Below are positions 44,821 through 55,870 of a stretch of 64,000 nucleotides of DNA, one piece after another. Made by a program: the position numbers and the translations under genes. Position 1 is the first letter of the stretch; each line of letters opens with the position of its first letter. The notes under the pieces were generated by a model. The model was not told where the DNA came from. It did no database searches and saw only the letters and a program-made list of their open reading frames with translations. The DNA lies in assembly GCA_963930655.1 (NCBI GenBank), contig OZ005613.1, positions 8,874,501 to 8,938,500 on the forward strand. The letters are read 5' to 3'. The DNA is from Myrica gale. Lineage: Eukaryota > Streptophyta > Magnoliopsida > Fagales > Myricaceae.

Positions 44821-44842
44821 ACTGAACACCCCTACGCATAAC

Positions 44843-45515
44843 TTGGATGTGATCCCAAAGGTCTTGCAAAATCAAATGCAGAAGCAGAAACGACAATAAG
44901 TGAACGGACAAAAAGTAGTCATTACCGCAAAAGTGTAAAGTTTACACAACTTTAGAAAAGTAAAAGATTCCCAACAATAATTTAAGCATTCAAAGCAGCA
45001 TGGGCATGTATGACCGAGTTCATTACTTTTAATTTTACTTCAAATTCTTTATACTAAATTTTATTAACTTAAAGTTTAAAGGAAGAGTTGTTAGAGATAA
45101 TTTTTTCCTTGTACGAGATAGAGGACTAGAGGTAGAATTAAAATGAATAGGAACCTATCATACATAACACACTAGGTAATTTGGAAATTAAGGACAGCAG
45201 ATGATTATTTGACAATTGATTAACATGTTTTTTCGATAACTGTTTTAGATTTTTTTTCATTTATGGAGTTACTTTCGATGAAGAAATGACCCATCATAAC
45301 AGGAAGAATTCCACAAATGACTAGTCTTGGACAACTTACTTTAGAGGCAAGAGTTTCTGACTGTGCAATACTAAGGACTAGTGAAATAACTAAGCCTATA
45401 TATTAAAACATCAAACTTCCTGATGGGTTGAGTAGAAGTACAGAATAGATGCCCCAACACCACACCTTTTTGCCAAAAACGTCAATTCTAGAGCATAGGA
45501 CGGTGTCCTTTTTTA
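44843..45515. other. Unassigned AT-rich stretch
   Basis: No gene or element end seen. Confidence 0.35.
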
Positions 45516-46187
45516 TAGCATTATTAGCAACTTATTCATTTCTTTATTTTAACTACTAACTTTTTAAAAATATTCCCAGCAACTTCTTTATTTTAACTAT
45601 CTACTTTTACTATTATATTAAAATATTATTTTTCAAACATTTCTCTATTCTTTCTTTAACATTTTATATTTTTGAATATTCGTAACGATCATATTTTTGA
45701 ATATTTTTCTTATCTTAAAAATTCGAATTTTTTAAATTGTCTTTTTCTAACGGTCATATTTTTAAAATTTTGTTTTATTCCAACTGTCGTATTTTTAAAA
45801 TTAGTGAAGAATGAATTTTTTTTTTTATATTTAATATGATAAAAAATTATTTATTAAGAAAGGAAAAATTATTTTATAATTATTTATTAGACTAAAACTT
45901 TGAAATGGTTTGTGACATGCAAAAAGAAATGGGGGCAAAATATAAATTTATGAGAGAGAGTGTGAGAGAGAGAAATGAAAAAGAAATTATATTAGTATTT
46001 TAATATGAAAAAGTGAACCGTAGTTATCTAAAAATAGATAACCACTGTTCATTTGTTAAATTTTTTGGTTAACTTTTTTTTTTAAAAAAAATAGAGAAGG
46101 TGCAAAACACATATTTTTAGTCATTTGACTATTTTGGTTCTCTATTCTAGCTAAAAAGCTAGAATAGAGAAACTACTAATAATGCTC
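45516..46187 (+). mobile_element. MITE with TTA target duplication
   Basis: 672 bp. Inverted ends TAGCATTATTAGCAACTT and (other end) GAGCATTATTAGTAGTTT, with TTA on both outer sides (45513-45515, 46188-46190), suggesting a Tourist-like element. It contains GAGAGAGTGTGAGAGAGAGA and long AT-rich parts. Noncoding. Confidence 0.55.
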
Positions 46188-46190
46188 TTA

Positions 46191-46390
46191 GGGAGCTTAT
46201 TTTGCTCTATTTAGCCCTCAGTCCCATTTCCTTTTGCCCTTTTGATATTTTTCAAGGACAAGATCAGCACAATATACAAATTCAATAATACTACGAACTA
46301 GCACCCATGACCACTAGCGTCGGCACTTGCACATGGAATCCATTCCTCTCGCCCCCATGCCACGAAGGCTAAAGGGAGAAACAAAAGAAC
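46191..46390. other. Unassigned short stretch
   Basis: Nothing recognised between the MITE and the LTR-like region. Confidence 0.3.
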
Positions 46391-47124
46391 TGACCAAGAT
46401 AAATCACTCTTTCCAATTACTGCTGATTATGGAAAAACAAGAGTAACTTGAAAATTATTTACACTTACATAAAAATATGATGTAATTCAATTACTTTTCT
46501 TTGCTTCTTGTTTTTAGTCGAGGCGTCTTCTCTTCTGCGCTGGCTGAAGATATTGTTGGCTTTTCTCACGATCCATGTTTTAGTGATAATAACGAAAGTA
46601 ATTGAATTAGATAAGCAATGAAAATCCAAATAAACATAGAAGGCAAAATCGATCAAGCAACTATCAATTAAATGAAAGCGGCTTAAAACTGAAGACTCAA
46701 GACTTTAGGGTAATCTTTATAACTCTAAGGTTTTACTTTTAGCAAGAATTTGAATCACACATGCATATTTTTCAAAAAGTGCATAAACATTTTTATCTAA
46801 AGTTTGATAATTATAATATGACTGAAGTGTTTTCAATGTTGGATAACTGTGGGTTTTCCCGACTGTTCGTTTCTCCTAAGAACTGTTGGTTTTCCTTAGA
46901 AAACCATTAAACTTTGTTAATCATAAGGTGACTAACTCTTGATATTATTTGATGGATGGAATAATGAGGGTAGCCCAAAGGTTCTAAGAATAATAAGTGA
47001 GGATCTCTAATCTTGCCTATATCTTTGGCTTGTGTTTTCCATTAAAACCACTCACAAAGTTCTAAGGCTAAGGCTAAGGCTAAGTCTAAAAGTCTCTCCC
47101 CTATAGGGAACTCTACTATCTTTT

Positions 47125-48328
47125 TGTCGGAAATATGTCCTCAAAACCAGGTATTAGAATAATTATGAGATAATTATTTCTTTTATCGTCATATGTATTT
47201 ATTACTTATTGGGTATAATGTTGTAAAATGAGATGTTACATAGTGATATTGTTAAGTGAAATTATAGAAAAGTCATACCGATGATTAATGAATCAAAAGG
47301 CGGGGAGTATGACTTTTCGGTTCCTTATTTACTTGAAAGTTGTTTTAGATCGAGTTACATACTTATGTACAAATAGCTACATTCATTATGCCTCTATTAA
47401 ATAAAATGATGGACCCGATCATTGAGGTAGGGACCTTAAGCAGACAAGTGGGTGCAATGTAAGAGCACATGCACTGAATGAGATCAAATATGAATACATT
47501 TTGGAATTGATCACTGATGTTGAGAAGGTATCCAACACAATTAGTTTATTGTATCCTTAGACCTGAGAGGTTAATGCAAGTTTGTTTATTGTGTACTTTT
47601 TTTTTGACCAAGTCATTTGGTGATGATCTCTCTAGGTCAAATATTCTAGACAAGTTGGGTCTTGTATATGATAAATGAGCTTGTGTAAATGTTCAACAAG
47701 GAATCCACCAGTCTCTTTGTAAAATAGTATATTCAGTATATCTGTATTGAGTTGGACTCGAAAAGAAATCACTGGCCAGTAGACTATTGCAAAAATAATC
47801 TTCGAAATTAATATATATTATATATTTATTTGTGAAATTATATTAGAAACAATTTAAGAGTTCAACGAGTTACAAGTGAATTAAATTAGTTCATGTGAAA
47901 TATAGTATGGTGGAAGGATAAATAAACAAATAATTGTTAGCAAACGAGATTTCACGAAAATTAGTCTCACTATCTTGAGGGTCAATTGTGATATGTTAAT
48001 GGACATTATCACAATTTTTAGAAGCACATAAATTCAGAATACAGAATATAAGGGAGTTAATGAAAAAGAGTTTTTCACGATGATCCTACGACCGAGATTT
48101 GAAATCCCTAACGATCCCACACATAAGCACTGGAGAATCTCTGAGTAAGCCATTATAAATAGCTCAGAATTTCATTTGAGAAGATAAGAAGTCATTTTTC
48201 ACGTGAGAAAGGTTCTATCTCAATAAAAACTATTTCTCTCTCAAGAACTGTGTGCGTGAATATGAAGGATCTAGAATGCTTGAGCTGCTTGAATTCAACA
48301 ATCCAGATTTCCAATGCGCAAACTTACA
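47125..48328 (+). repeat. Solo LTR of another copia family, nested in LTR of copy A
   Basis: 1204 bp, starting TGTCGGAAATATGTCC and ending GCAAACTTACA, with perfect 5-bp target duplication CTTTT at 47120-47124 and 48329-48333. Copy B has the uninterrupted site at about 57240. Its first 800 bases are homologous to the post-pol block of the 32388-40072 family, including the hairpin at 47267-47318. Its last 400 bases (from TGTTAGCAAACGAG at 47935) correspond to that family's LTR. Confidence 0.85.
47267..47318 (+). promoter_or_regulatory. Conserved hairpin inside solo LTR
   Basis: A 12-bp stem, GAAAAGTCATAC with GTATGACTTTTC, again spans 52 nt and keeps the GATTAATGAATC loop. Compared with 5686-5737, an A-T pair has become G-C with both partners changed. 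Confidence 0.65.
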
Positions 48329-48415
48329 CTTTTGTAGGTATCTCAGTTGTTCAAGCACAAATGTCTGGAGGTAAAAAATTCTTATTCTAGCTTATATTTT
48401 TCCAGTTCTTACATT

Positions 48416-48427
48416 TGGTATCAGAGC
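48416..48427 (+). other. Primer binding site of copia copy A
   Basis: TGGTATCAGAGC two bases after the LTR end at 48413. Confidence 0.85.
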
Positions 48428-49089
48428 AGTACCTTTCAACGTTGTGTTTTGATTTACTAGAATTCACATATTGTATTTTTTTTGTCTTTATTTTGAGAAC
48501 TGTGATTGGATAATTGAACTTTTGGGTCCTCCTTATCTTTATGTGAATTTAAGCTTTTGAGTTTTGATTAAAAGAAAATCACCGTTATTCTAACGAAATT
48601 GATTTCGATTTTCTTTAAAATTTTCATTTACCGATTTTACTTTGTTAAATTTGGAGATGCTTTTGGCTACATGGAATTTATATTGTGTATTCATACTCCA
48701 ATTTACAAGTGTTCACCTTGGCATCCACTGAAATAGTTAATGGGTCTTACCTATTTCATTGAGATAAAAGTCTTATTTTTGAATAATGATGGTAATGCTA
48801 CAACATCCTTATTTTTTTTTTAAAAAATACATAAGTTAGATATCTCGTGGTAATTAAATCATAAATTTTAATACTTTATCCCTGCATGGAAAGTATTAAT
48901 TTTTGTGATTTAATTAGTATAAGAAAATTATTTTTTGATATTAACTGTAAAATTGTCTTCGGCCTACAAATGTAGATACTTTTATTTGTTATGCAACCTT
49001 ACCCACAGGAAGATTGAAATTTACTTAATTCATAGCATTAAGTTTTATTCTTGGGTTTTACACTTATTGACTGATCCTTAAGAGATGGT

Positions 49090-49855
49090 GTTTATTTATT
49101 CCAATCCTTGATGGCACTAATTTTTCTGACCGGAAAGATTTGCTTCATTTTCCTTGGGGTATATGGACTTTGATTGTGCACTTCGTGAGGAGCAATCACC
49201 TACTCCCACAGGAAGTCGTTGAAAAGTACAACCAGTAGGAGTGATCTAATCGCCTAATTCTAATTCTCATACAACCTCATGTGAGTAAGAGCATTAGAGG
49301 TTCCATCGGTGACAATACTACAATCGAGGAATTCATGCAGGCAGTTGAGGAACAGTTTGTTCGCTCTGACAAGGCTTTGGCTTGCACCCTTATTAAGCAA
49401 TTCACTAGCAATGAGATACATGCGTGCATACATTATAGAAATGAGATACATTGTTTCTCAACTTAAGGGCATAAAGATAAAGATATATGAGTCATTCTTG
49501 GTTCATTTCATTCTTGACTCACTTCTATATGAGTATGGACCTTTCAAGATTTCTTCTAACAAACATAAGGAAAACTGGTCAATTACGGACTTTTGACTGT
49601 GTGTGCAAGAATAAAAAATAATGAAATATGATCAACCAGAACGTATAAATATGGTCATGAATGATAAAGCTAAGACTTTGAAAGGCTGTTATGGACCTCA
49701 AAAGAAAATGAAGCATAATGTGATACCAAATTTCAATGGATTTAATGGAAAAATGAGACATGCTTGTTTTGCAAGAAAGAGGACCATGTCTAGAAGAGAT
49801 GCATCAAGTATAAGGAATGGCTTGAAAAGAAAGGTAGCTCAATATCTTTTGCCTT
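49090..49855 (+). pseudogene. copia gag remnant, copy A
   Basis: Starts near PILDGTNFSDRKDLL (about 49096) and continues through TIEEFMQAVEEQFVRSDKALA (about 49318), then in shifted frames FLVHFILDSL (about 49496) and NKHKENWSITDF. The zinc-knuckle region near 49755 is recognisable only by alignment with copy B. Several stops and frameshifts. It ends abruptly at SISFAL, where Sirevirus-like pol begins. Confidence 0.8.
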
Positions 49856-51215
49856 ACTTTCTCAAATTGAGCCAAAGAATATTTCTGAAGTAAAAGATGA
49901 TGAAAGTTGGATCCATGCCATGGACAATGAACTAAAACAGTATGAGAAAAATCAGGTATGACATCTAGTTTCTAAATCGAAGATCATCCAGTTATTGGTA
50001 CTAAATGGGTTTTTCGAAACAAAATGGATGAATCTTGGTTGTGGTAAGGAACAAGGAAAGGTTGGTAGCCCAAGGTTAAACTCAAGAAAGGAGAATTGAT
50101 TTTGATGAGACTTTTCACACTTGTTGCTTGTTTAAAATCTATTCGCATGTTGCTTGCCTTTGCATATTTTAAATATTCTCAATTATTTCAAATGGATGTG
50201 AAATTTGTATATCTTAATGGTTATCTTTATAAGAAAGTGTGTATAGAACAACCTTCGGGATTTGAAGATGGAAAGCTACCACACCATGTGTTCAAACTCA
50301 CAGAAGCACTATATGACTTGAAGCAAGCACCTCGGGAATAGTATGAACGATTGAGTTCCTTCCTTATTGAAAATAGATTTTCACGAGGTATTATCGATAC
50401 CACTCTCTTTACTAAAGAAAAGGAAAATGATTTGCTTATCGTTAAAATATATGTTGATGATATCATTTTTTGTTCTACTAATGAGTCTCTTTGTGAAGAA
50501 TTTTCCAAAGTCAAGAAAAATGAATTTGAGATGAACCTCATGGGAGAGTTAAATTACTTTCTAAGACTTCAGATTAAGCAAAATCATGAGGGCGTCTTCA
50601 TAAGTAAAGCAAAATACACAAGAGACCTACTCAAAATATTTGGATGGACAACTCAAAACCGATAGGTACACCAATGAGTCCATCAACCAAAATGGAAAAT
50701 GATGAAAAAGGTAAAGACGTTGACTAAACGAGGTATCGAGGTATGATCAGATCTTTACTTTACTTACTGCTAGTAGACTTGATATCATGGTTAGTGTGTG
50801 CATGTGTGCGAGATTTCAGTCTTACCCTAAGGAGTCTCACCTCCTTACGGTTAAGAGGATATTTCGTTACCTTATTGGCATACAAGATCTTGGTCTCTTT
50901 TATCCAAAGAGTGTTGAATTTAACTATGTCAGTTGCAAAATTGATAGAAAAAATACTAGTGGTGTGTGCCAGTTTCTTAGCCCATCTTTAGTGTCATAGT
51001 TTTGTAAGAAACAAAATTATGTGACTTTATCAACAATAGTGGCCGAGTATATTGTATTTGTTGTAAACAAATACTGTGGATGAAACAACTACTTGATGAT
51101 TTTAATCTTCATTTTTCTCTCATCTCGATTAAGTGTGATAACATGAATGCCATAAACCTTTCTAAAAACTCTATTCAACACTCTAGGACTAAGCATATAT
51201 AGATCAAGCATAATT
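49856..51215 (+). pseudogene. Sirevirus-like reverse transcriptase and RNase H remnant
   Basis: Starts with LSQIEPKNISEVKDDESWIH, the segment before RT in this group. Then, in broken frames, the RT core LACLKSIRMLLAFAYFKYSQ-type (50110), FQMDVKFVYLNGYLYKKVC (50191), ALYDLKQAPRE (50310), KIYVDDIIFCSTNESL (50450) and MGELNYFLRLQIKQ (50540). RNase H is degraded, with its end NMNAINLSKNSIQHSRTKHI near 51145-51200. Gag, protease and integrase of this element are absent. Confidence 0.85.
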
Positions 51216-52423
51216 TTGATCCATCATCATGCTAAAAAAGGTGACATTATACTTGAGCTTGTAAGCACAGATCTTCAACTTGCTGTATATTCACGAAATC
51301 TCTCAATTAGTATCGTTTCTACTTCATTCGTCAAGATATCGGTATGCTTTTCTCCTCTGAATGATTATTATTCATTCGCGTGTTGGTTGGATCGTATTTG
51401 AGGTTATAATATGTTTTTATGCTTAATTGGATTGCATCATACATTTTTTGCTTGAAAACATGTTTTACACATTTGCATATCATGTGTCAGCACTTTATTT
51501 CTCAAGTGTCGGTACTTCAGAACTTGCTTGACTGTTTTATCTGGAATATGTATGTGTCGAGACTATTCAATCATGTGTCCACACACAGTTGTTCCTGTAG
51601 AAGTTTGTTAAGCAAGTGTCGACACATGTTTTAATGTGTCAGCACATTGTCCTATGCATATGCAATGTGTCGACACATGCTTCGAATGGACAGTTTTTTA
51701 AAATATCGAATCACTTGCTCTCATTAATTTCTTTCAATTCTAATGACTAGACACCTTATTTACTTAACTCCCTTAGCTCTAAAACTCATTTGTTCCTAAA
51801 TTTTAAAAACACTCGTGCCCTAACACCTCTCCGCCAAACCCCTCTCACCGCCGAACTCCTTCTCTTCCCTTATATCCTCCCTCTATTTTTGATGATGCAA
51901 AAGGGGGAGAAGTATATGGATTTATTGTCGTACTCTTTGACTTGTATGGAAAACATTCCATTTCATTTTTCATATATCATTGTAATTGTTTGACTTGATT
52001 GATATATGATTACATTGTAATGGATGAGTTTGTGTACTATTCTTTCTATCCTTACTTTACTCTGAATGCAAATTGTATCTTATTTGATATCTTATTATCT
52101 TCAATTTGCAAAGATTTATCATTGACATCAAGGTACTACTCCTAAACTCTAAATTCCTGATTATTGAAGAATATTGAAGTGTTTGTAATCTGAGATTACA
52201 TTGTGGAGTTTGAGAAGTTTGGAGGATGATATATAAGGTTTCTAATAGGTTTAAAAATTTTGGGAACCTCTAAATATGAAGGACACTTGTAAACTTTTCT
52301 AAAAATCCAAAGCTCTTTGCAACAAATCATTTTGAAAAACCTCTGCCTATTCTCAGGGGGAGCGCCTTTTCTCTTTGCAAAGATCTTTAAAAAGGAATTT
52401 GTTATCATCATGAAGGGGGAGAT
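51216..52423 (+). other. Sirevirus-like 3' noncoding region with several polypurine tracts
   Basis: Noncoding. AAGGGGGAGA-type tracts at about 51902, 52356 and 52412, the last directly before an LTR. Multiple polypurine tracts are a known Sirevirus trait. It also holds six or more GTGTCGACACATG-like motifs (51480-51690). Confidence 0.65.
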
Positions 52424-53875
52424 TGTTAGCCCAAGGTTGCTCTATGAGCTACCTAACTCGATTTAGATGATTAAAAATGATAAAATAGCTTTGGAATAAT
52501 TTTAGAATATGTTGTTGTCAATCCAGTATTCAGTCGACAGTACTCCATTGTATTTAATCTCTCTCTAATTTATTATGCCTTATATTTGATTTAAACATCA
52601 TGTCATCCACTTAAATTATTATATTTCTCATTGTAGGAGTTTTCGTGTTGAAATGGAAAGGATTGCATATAAGAAAGCACTAAAAATCTCCTTATGCCAA
52701 GATGGTGTCAACACATGGAAGACATAGTGTCGATACATTGCACAGCTGCCAGAATGCCATTTTGATGGTGTCATCACCATTGTTGACACATGAGAAAGAT
52801 GGTGTCAAGACATGTTAAAGGCACCTGCAAATCAGCTCTAGACTTGAAGATGGTGTCAAGACATATGCAGCGTGGTCGCTATTTTTAAAACGATGACTCA
52901 ACACGGAAATTAAGACATTGTGACACTTCTGGCATCTCTCCAACATTCCAAAAAGGCCCTTGGGACCCCTAAAGACCGAAGACTTATAAAGACAACATTA
53001 TGGAGAGAGAAATATATCTTTTGCATCTCGAGCATCATCAATCTTGACCTAACCACCAAAAGAGAGAGAAAAGCGCAAATGAACAAAGCTGGACGTTTTC
53101 GAAGAGATCTACTACTTTCTTTCTGACATCACTATCAGATCTTGTCTTCTAGCCATTGATTCAGCATTGTATTTGCCGATCTCGCTTTTAGAGCTATTGT
53201 TTATCATTCCTATATTTAAACCTTTGAAATATCTATAAGTGTGGGATACACTTGGGCCTACCCATGAGGATAGAAGAAATCTCATAGGATTTGAGATTTG
53301 TTGTATGAGTTGAAGAGTGAGCTCGGGAAAACACTTGTATCGGTTACTTACGCTATGTTTGGTTGAGTTTTAAAAATAGTTTGTGTTTTTTGTATTTTTT
53401 GTGTTTTTTGAAAGTAGTGTAGATTTTATTGGGATTGGTGAAAAGTGTGTTAAAAGTGGTTGAAATTTGTAAAAAGTTATTGAGATTGTTGAAAATGTAT
53501 TGAAATTGATGAAAAAATTATTGGGATTGGCGAAAAGGTATTGAAATTGATGAAAAAGTGAGTGAAATTTTTTTAAGTTTTTGAGATATGAAACAAACAG
53601 AGCCTTAGCACCCGGAAGCTAAGTTTTGGACACTATTGTATTATAGTGGAGAAGCCCAAGGAAGGCAATAGCCTTGGGGGTGGACGTAGGCACTTCTTGG
53701 CCAAACTACCTAAAAATCGCGGTGTTATTTCTCCTCTTTATCTCTCTTACATTATTGCTATCATTTATTGTTCTTCATTTTATATAGCATTAAGTATTCT
53801 TCAAATCTGCATTTTTATTGGAAAAATACTAGTATTTTGTAAAACTCAATTCACCCCCCTCTTGGGTTGCTATTT
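52424..53875 (+). repeat. 3' LTR of Sirevirus-like element, carrying a MITE
   Basis: Starts TGTTAGCCCAAGG after GAAGGGGGAGAT. Contains GTGTC-ACACATG repeats at 52695-52880 and a Tourist-like MITE at 53351-53604. It ends near 53875 at GGGTTGCTATTTATA, where inverted copy B begins, so its last bases may be missing. Confidence 0.7.
53351..53604 (-). mobile_element. Tourist-like MITE, copy 2
   Basis: 254 bp, TTA target duplications at 53348-53350 and 53605-53607, ends CGCTATGTTTGG and GGCTCTGTTTGT. Homologous to 15009-15256 in reverse complement. Confidence 0.8.
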
Positions 53876-54860
53876 ATACTCATTCCTTTTATTTCCAGTG
53901 AAAACACAAAGTTCACATGTTCTTCGTCCCCTTCTGGAGAGAACACCCTGCAATGTATTCACAATATGGATTGAAGAACCAGAGTCAATCCACCATAAAT
54001 TTATAGGAGCATCAATGAAAAAAGATTCATGACACGCAAGAGATATTGAGCTATCTCTCTTTTCAATCCATTCCTTATACTTGATGCAGCTCTTCTTTAC
54101 ATGGCCCTCTTTCTTGTAAAAGAAGCATGTCACCTTTTTCCGTTAAATCAATTGGATTTTGGTGGCATATTATGCTTCCTTATATTTTGAGGTCCACAAC
54201 AACCTTCTCGTTCTTAGCATTATCACTCACAACCATATTTGCACGTTCTAGTCGATCATGTTTCATTATTTCCTCTTCTTACACACACATGTCAGAAGAT
54301 CCGTAACTGACCAGTTTTCCTTATGTGTGTTACAAGAAATCTTGAAAGATCCATACTCAGATGGAAGTGAGTCAAGAATGAAATGAACCAAGAACGGCTC
54401 AGATATCTCTATCTTTAAGCCCTTAAGTTGAGACACAATGTCTCTCATTTCTGTAATGTATGCACGCATACCCTTCAGAACTGTCAAAATCTTTGCTAGT
54501 GAATTGCTTAATAAGGGTGCTAGCAGAAGCCTTGTCAGAGGGAACGAACTATTCCTCAACTGTCTGCATGAATTCCTTGATTGTAGTGCAGTCACTGATG
54601 GAACCTCTAATCCTTTTACTCACACAAGACTTTATGAGCATTAGTGACTTAGGCGATTAGATCACTCTCACCAGTTGTACTTTTCGATGATTTACTGTGT
54701 ATTCATATCTGTGGGAACAGGTGGTTGCTCCTCACGGAGTGCACAATCAAGGTCCATATACCACAAGGAAAAATGAAGCGAATATTTCCTGTGAGAAAAA
54801 TTAGTGCCATCAAGGATTGGAATAAAATAAACACCATCTCTTAAGTATTGTTCAATAACT
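53876..54860 (-). pseudogene. copia gag-protease remnant, copy B
   Basis: Better preserved than copy A. LDGTNF start near 54820, RGSISDCTTIKEFMQTVEE region near 54600, FLVHFILDSLPSEYGSFKI near 54370, zinc knuckle CFFYKKEGHVKKSCIKYKEW (54127-54068; first Cys spacing altered), and protease WWIDSGSSIHIVN (53990-53950), then a break at 53876. Frameshifts near 54250 and 54640. Confidence 0.82.
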
Positions 54861-55570
54861 GTAAAAACAAATAATAAAATTTAATATTATGAATTAAAGT
54901 AAATTTCAACCTTCCTATTGGTAAGGTTGCACACAGCATAAATTTACTTATTTTTATTTATAAGACAAATTGTTTTATATATTAACAAATAAAAGTATAC
55001 AGACCTGTAGGCTGAAGAAAATTTTATAGCTAATATCAAAAAATAATTTTCTTATACTAATTAAATAAAAAAAATCAATACTTTCCCTTTGGGGATAAAT
55101 TATTAAAATTTATTATTTAATTACCATGAGATGTCTAACTTATGTATTTTTTAAATAATATGGATATTGTAGCATTACCATTATTATTCAAAAATAAAAT
55201 TATCTCATTGAAATATAGGTAAGACCTATTAACTATTTCGATGGATGTCCAGGTGTACACTTGTAAAATGGAGTATGAATACACAATATAAATTCCAAGA
55301 AGCCAAAAGCGTCTCCAAATTTAACAAAGGAAAATCCGTAAAGGAAAATTTTAAAGAAAACTGATAAAGTGTTTAATATGCTTAATTAGGTAGCTTAAGT
55401 GAACTAATTGTTTAATTGAAAATAGATTAAGCTATTAATTAAGCACCATATTTCAGTACTTGAGCAAAGTTTATAACAATTGATGTTTTGCACTCAAAGT
55501 ATATGATTTATGTTGCTGTGGTAAAAAGAATCTCACCGTGACCCTCGCATGTTTTCAATAAAAGGATTTT

Positions 55571-55612
55571 CTTAAGAGATGGTGTTTATTTTATTCCAAT
55601 CCTTGATGGCAC
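55571..55612 (+). repeat. 42-bp inverted copy of copia leader inside solo LTR
   Basis: Perfect reverse complement of 54804-54845 (starts CTTAAGAGATGG). It matches copy B, not copy A, which lacks two bases. Confidence 0.85.
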
Positions 55613-55614
55613 CA

Positions 55615-55870
55615 AGAGCACCGTGACCAGCATGAGCAATCTGTCTGGAATACACCAAGAGCACTCGAGCGGCTGGTTGAGCGGTGATCGAATGTGAAGG
55701 TTCTGTATGAAGATCTCCATGAACGCTCGAGCACTGGTCGAGCGGTAGTCAAATGTGAAGTTCCTGTAAGAAGATCTCCAAGAGCGCTTGAGTACTGGTC
55801 GAGCGATGATCGAGCGTGTTGTATCTGTATGAAACTCTTCAAAGGCGCTCGAGCGCCGGTCGTACACTGG
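55615..55870 (+). repeat. Tandem repeat of about 75 bp in solo LTR
   Basis: About 3.4 units, each with CGCTCGAGCACTGGTCGAGCG, then AATGTGAAG and AGAAGATCTCCA. Confidence 0.85.

Larger units (their letters stand above)
42553..44834 (-). mobile_element. hAT transposon with transposase remnant
   Basis: 2282 bp. Perfect 8-bp target duplication CGCATAAC at 42545-42552 and 44835-44842. Ends TAGGGCTGTACAAC and (other end) TAGGGGTGTTCAGTG. Subterminal CCGGTGTAGGTGCCGG and CCGGTGCC repeats lie at both ends. It is related, in reverse complement, to the hAT element at 1029-2956. It keeps the transposase C-terminus at 43396-43588. Confidence 0.92.
46391..49855 (+). mobile_element. copia element, inverted copy A: 5' LTR, primer site and gag
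   Basis: LTR about 46391-47124 plus 48334-48413 (split by a solo LTR), primer site TGGTATCAGAGC at 48416-48427, leader, and a decayed gag to 49855. The minus-strand copy B (53876-58077) matches it along LTR, leader and gag. The LTR start is tentative. Copy A joins Sirevirus-like pol sequence at about 49855. Confidence 0.75.

Noticed and set aside
44563..44911. Proline/glycine-rich frames on both strands
   Set aside because: Produced by the CCGGTGCC minisatellite and the poly-T run at the hAT end.
46839..46860. TGTTGGATAACTG as the start of the LTR of copia copy A
   Set aside because: Homology between copies A and B extends 450 bases further upstream, to about 46395, so an earlier LTR start is more likely. 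Not certain.
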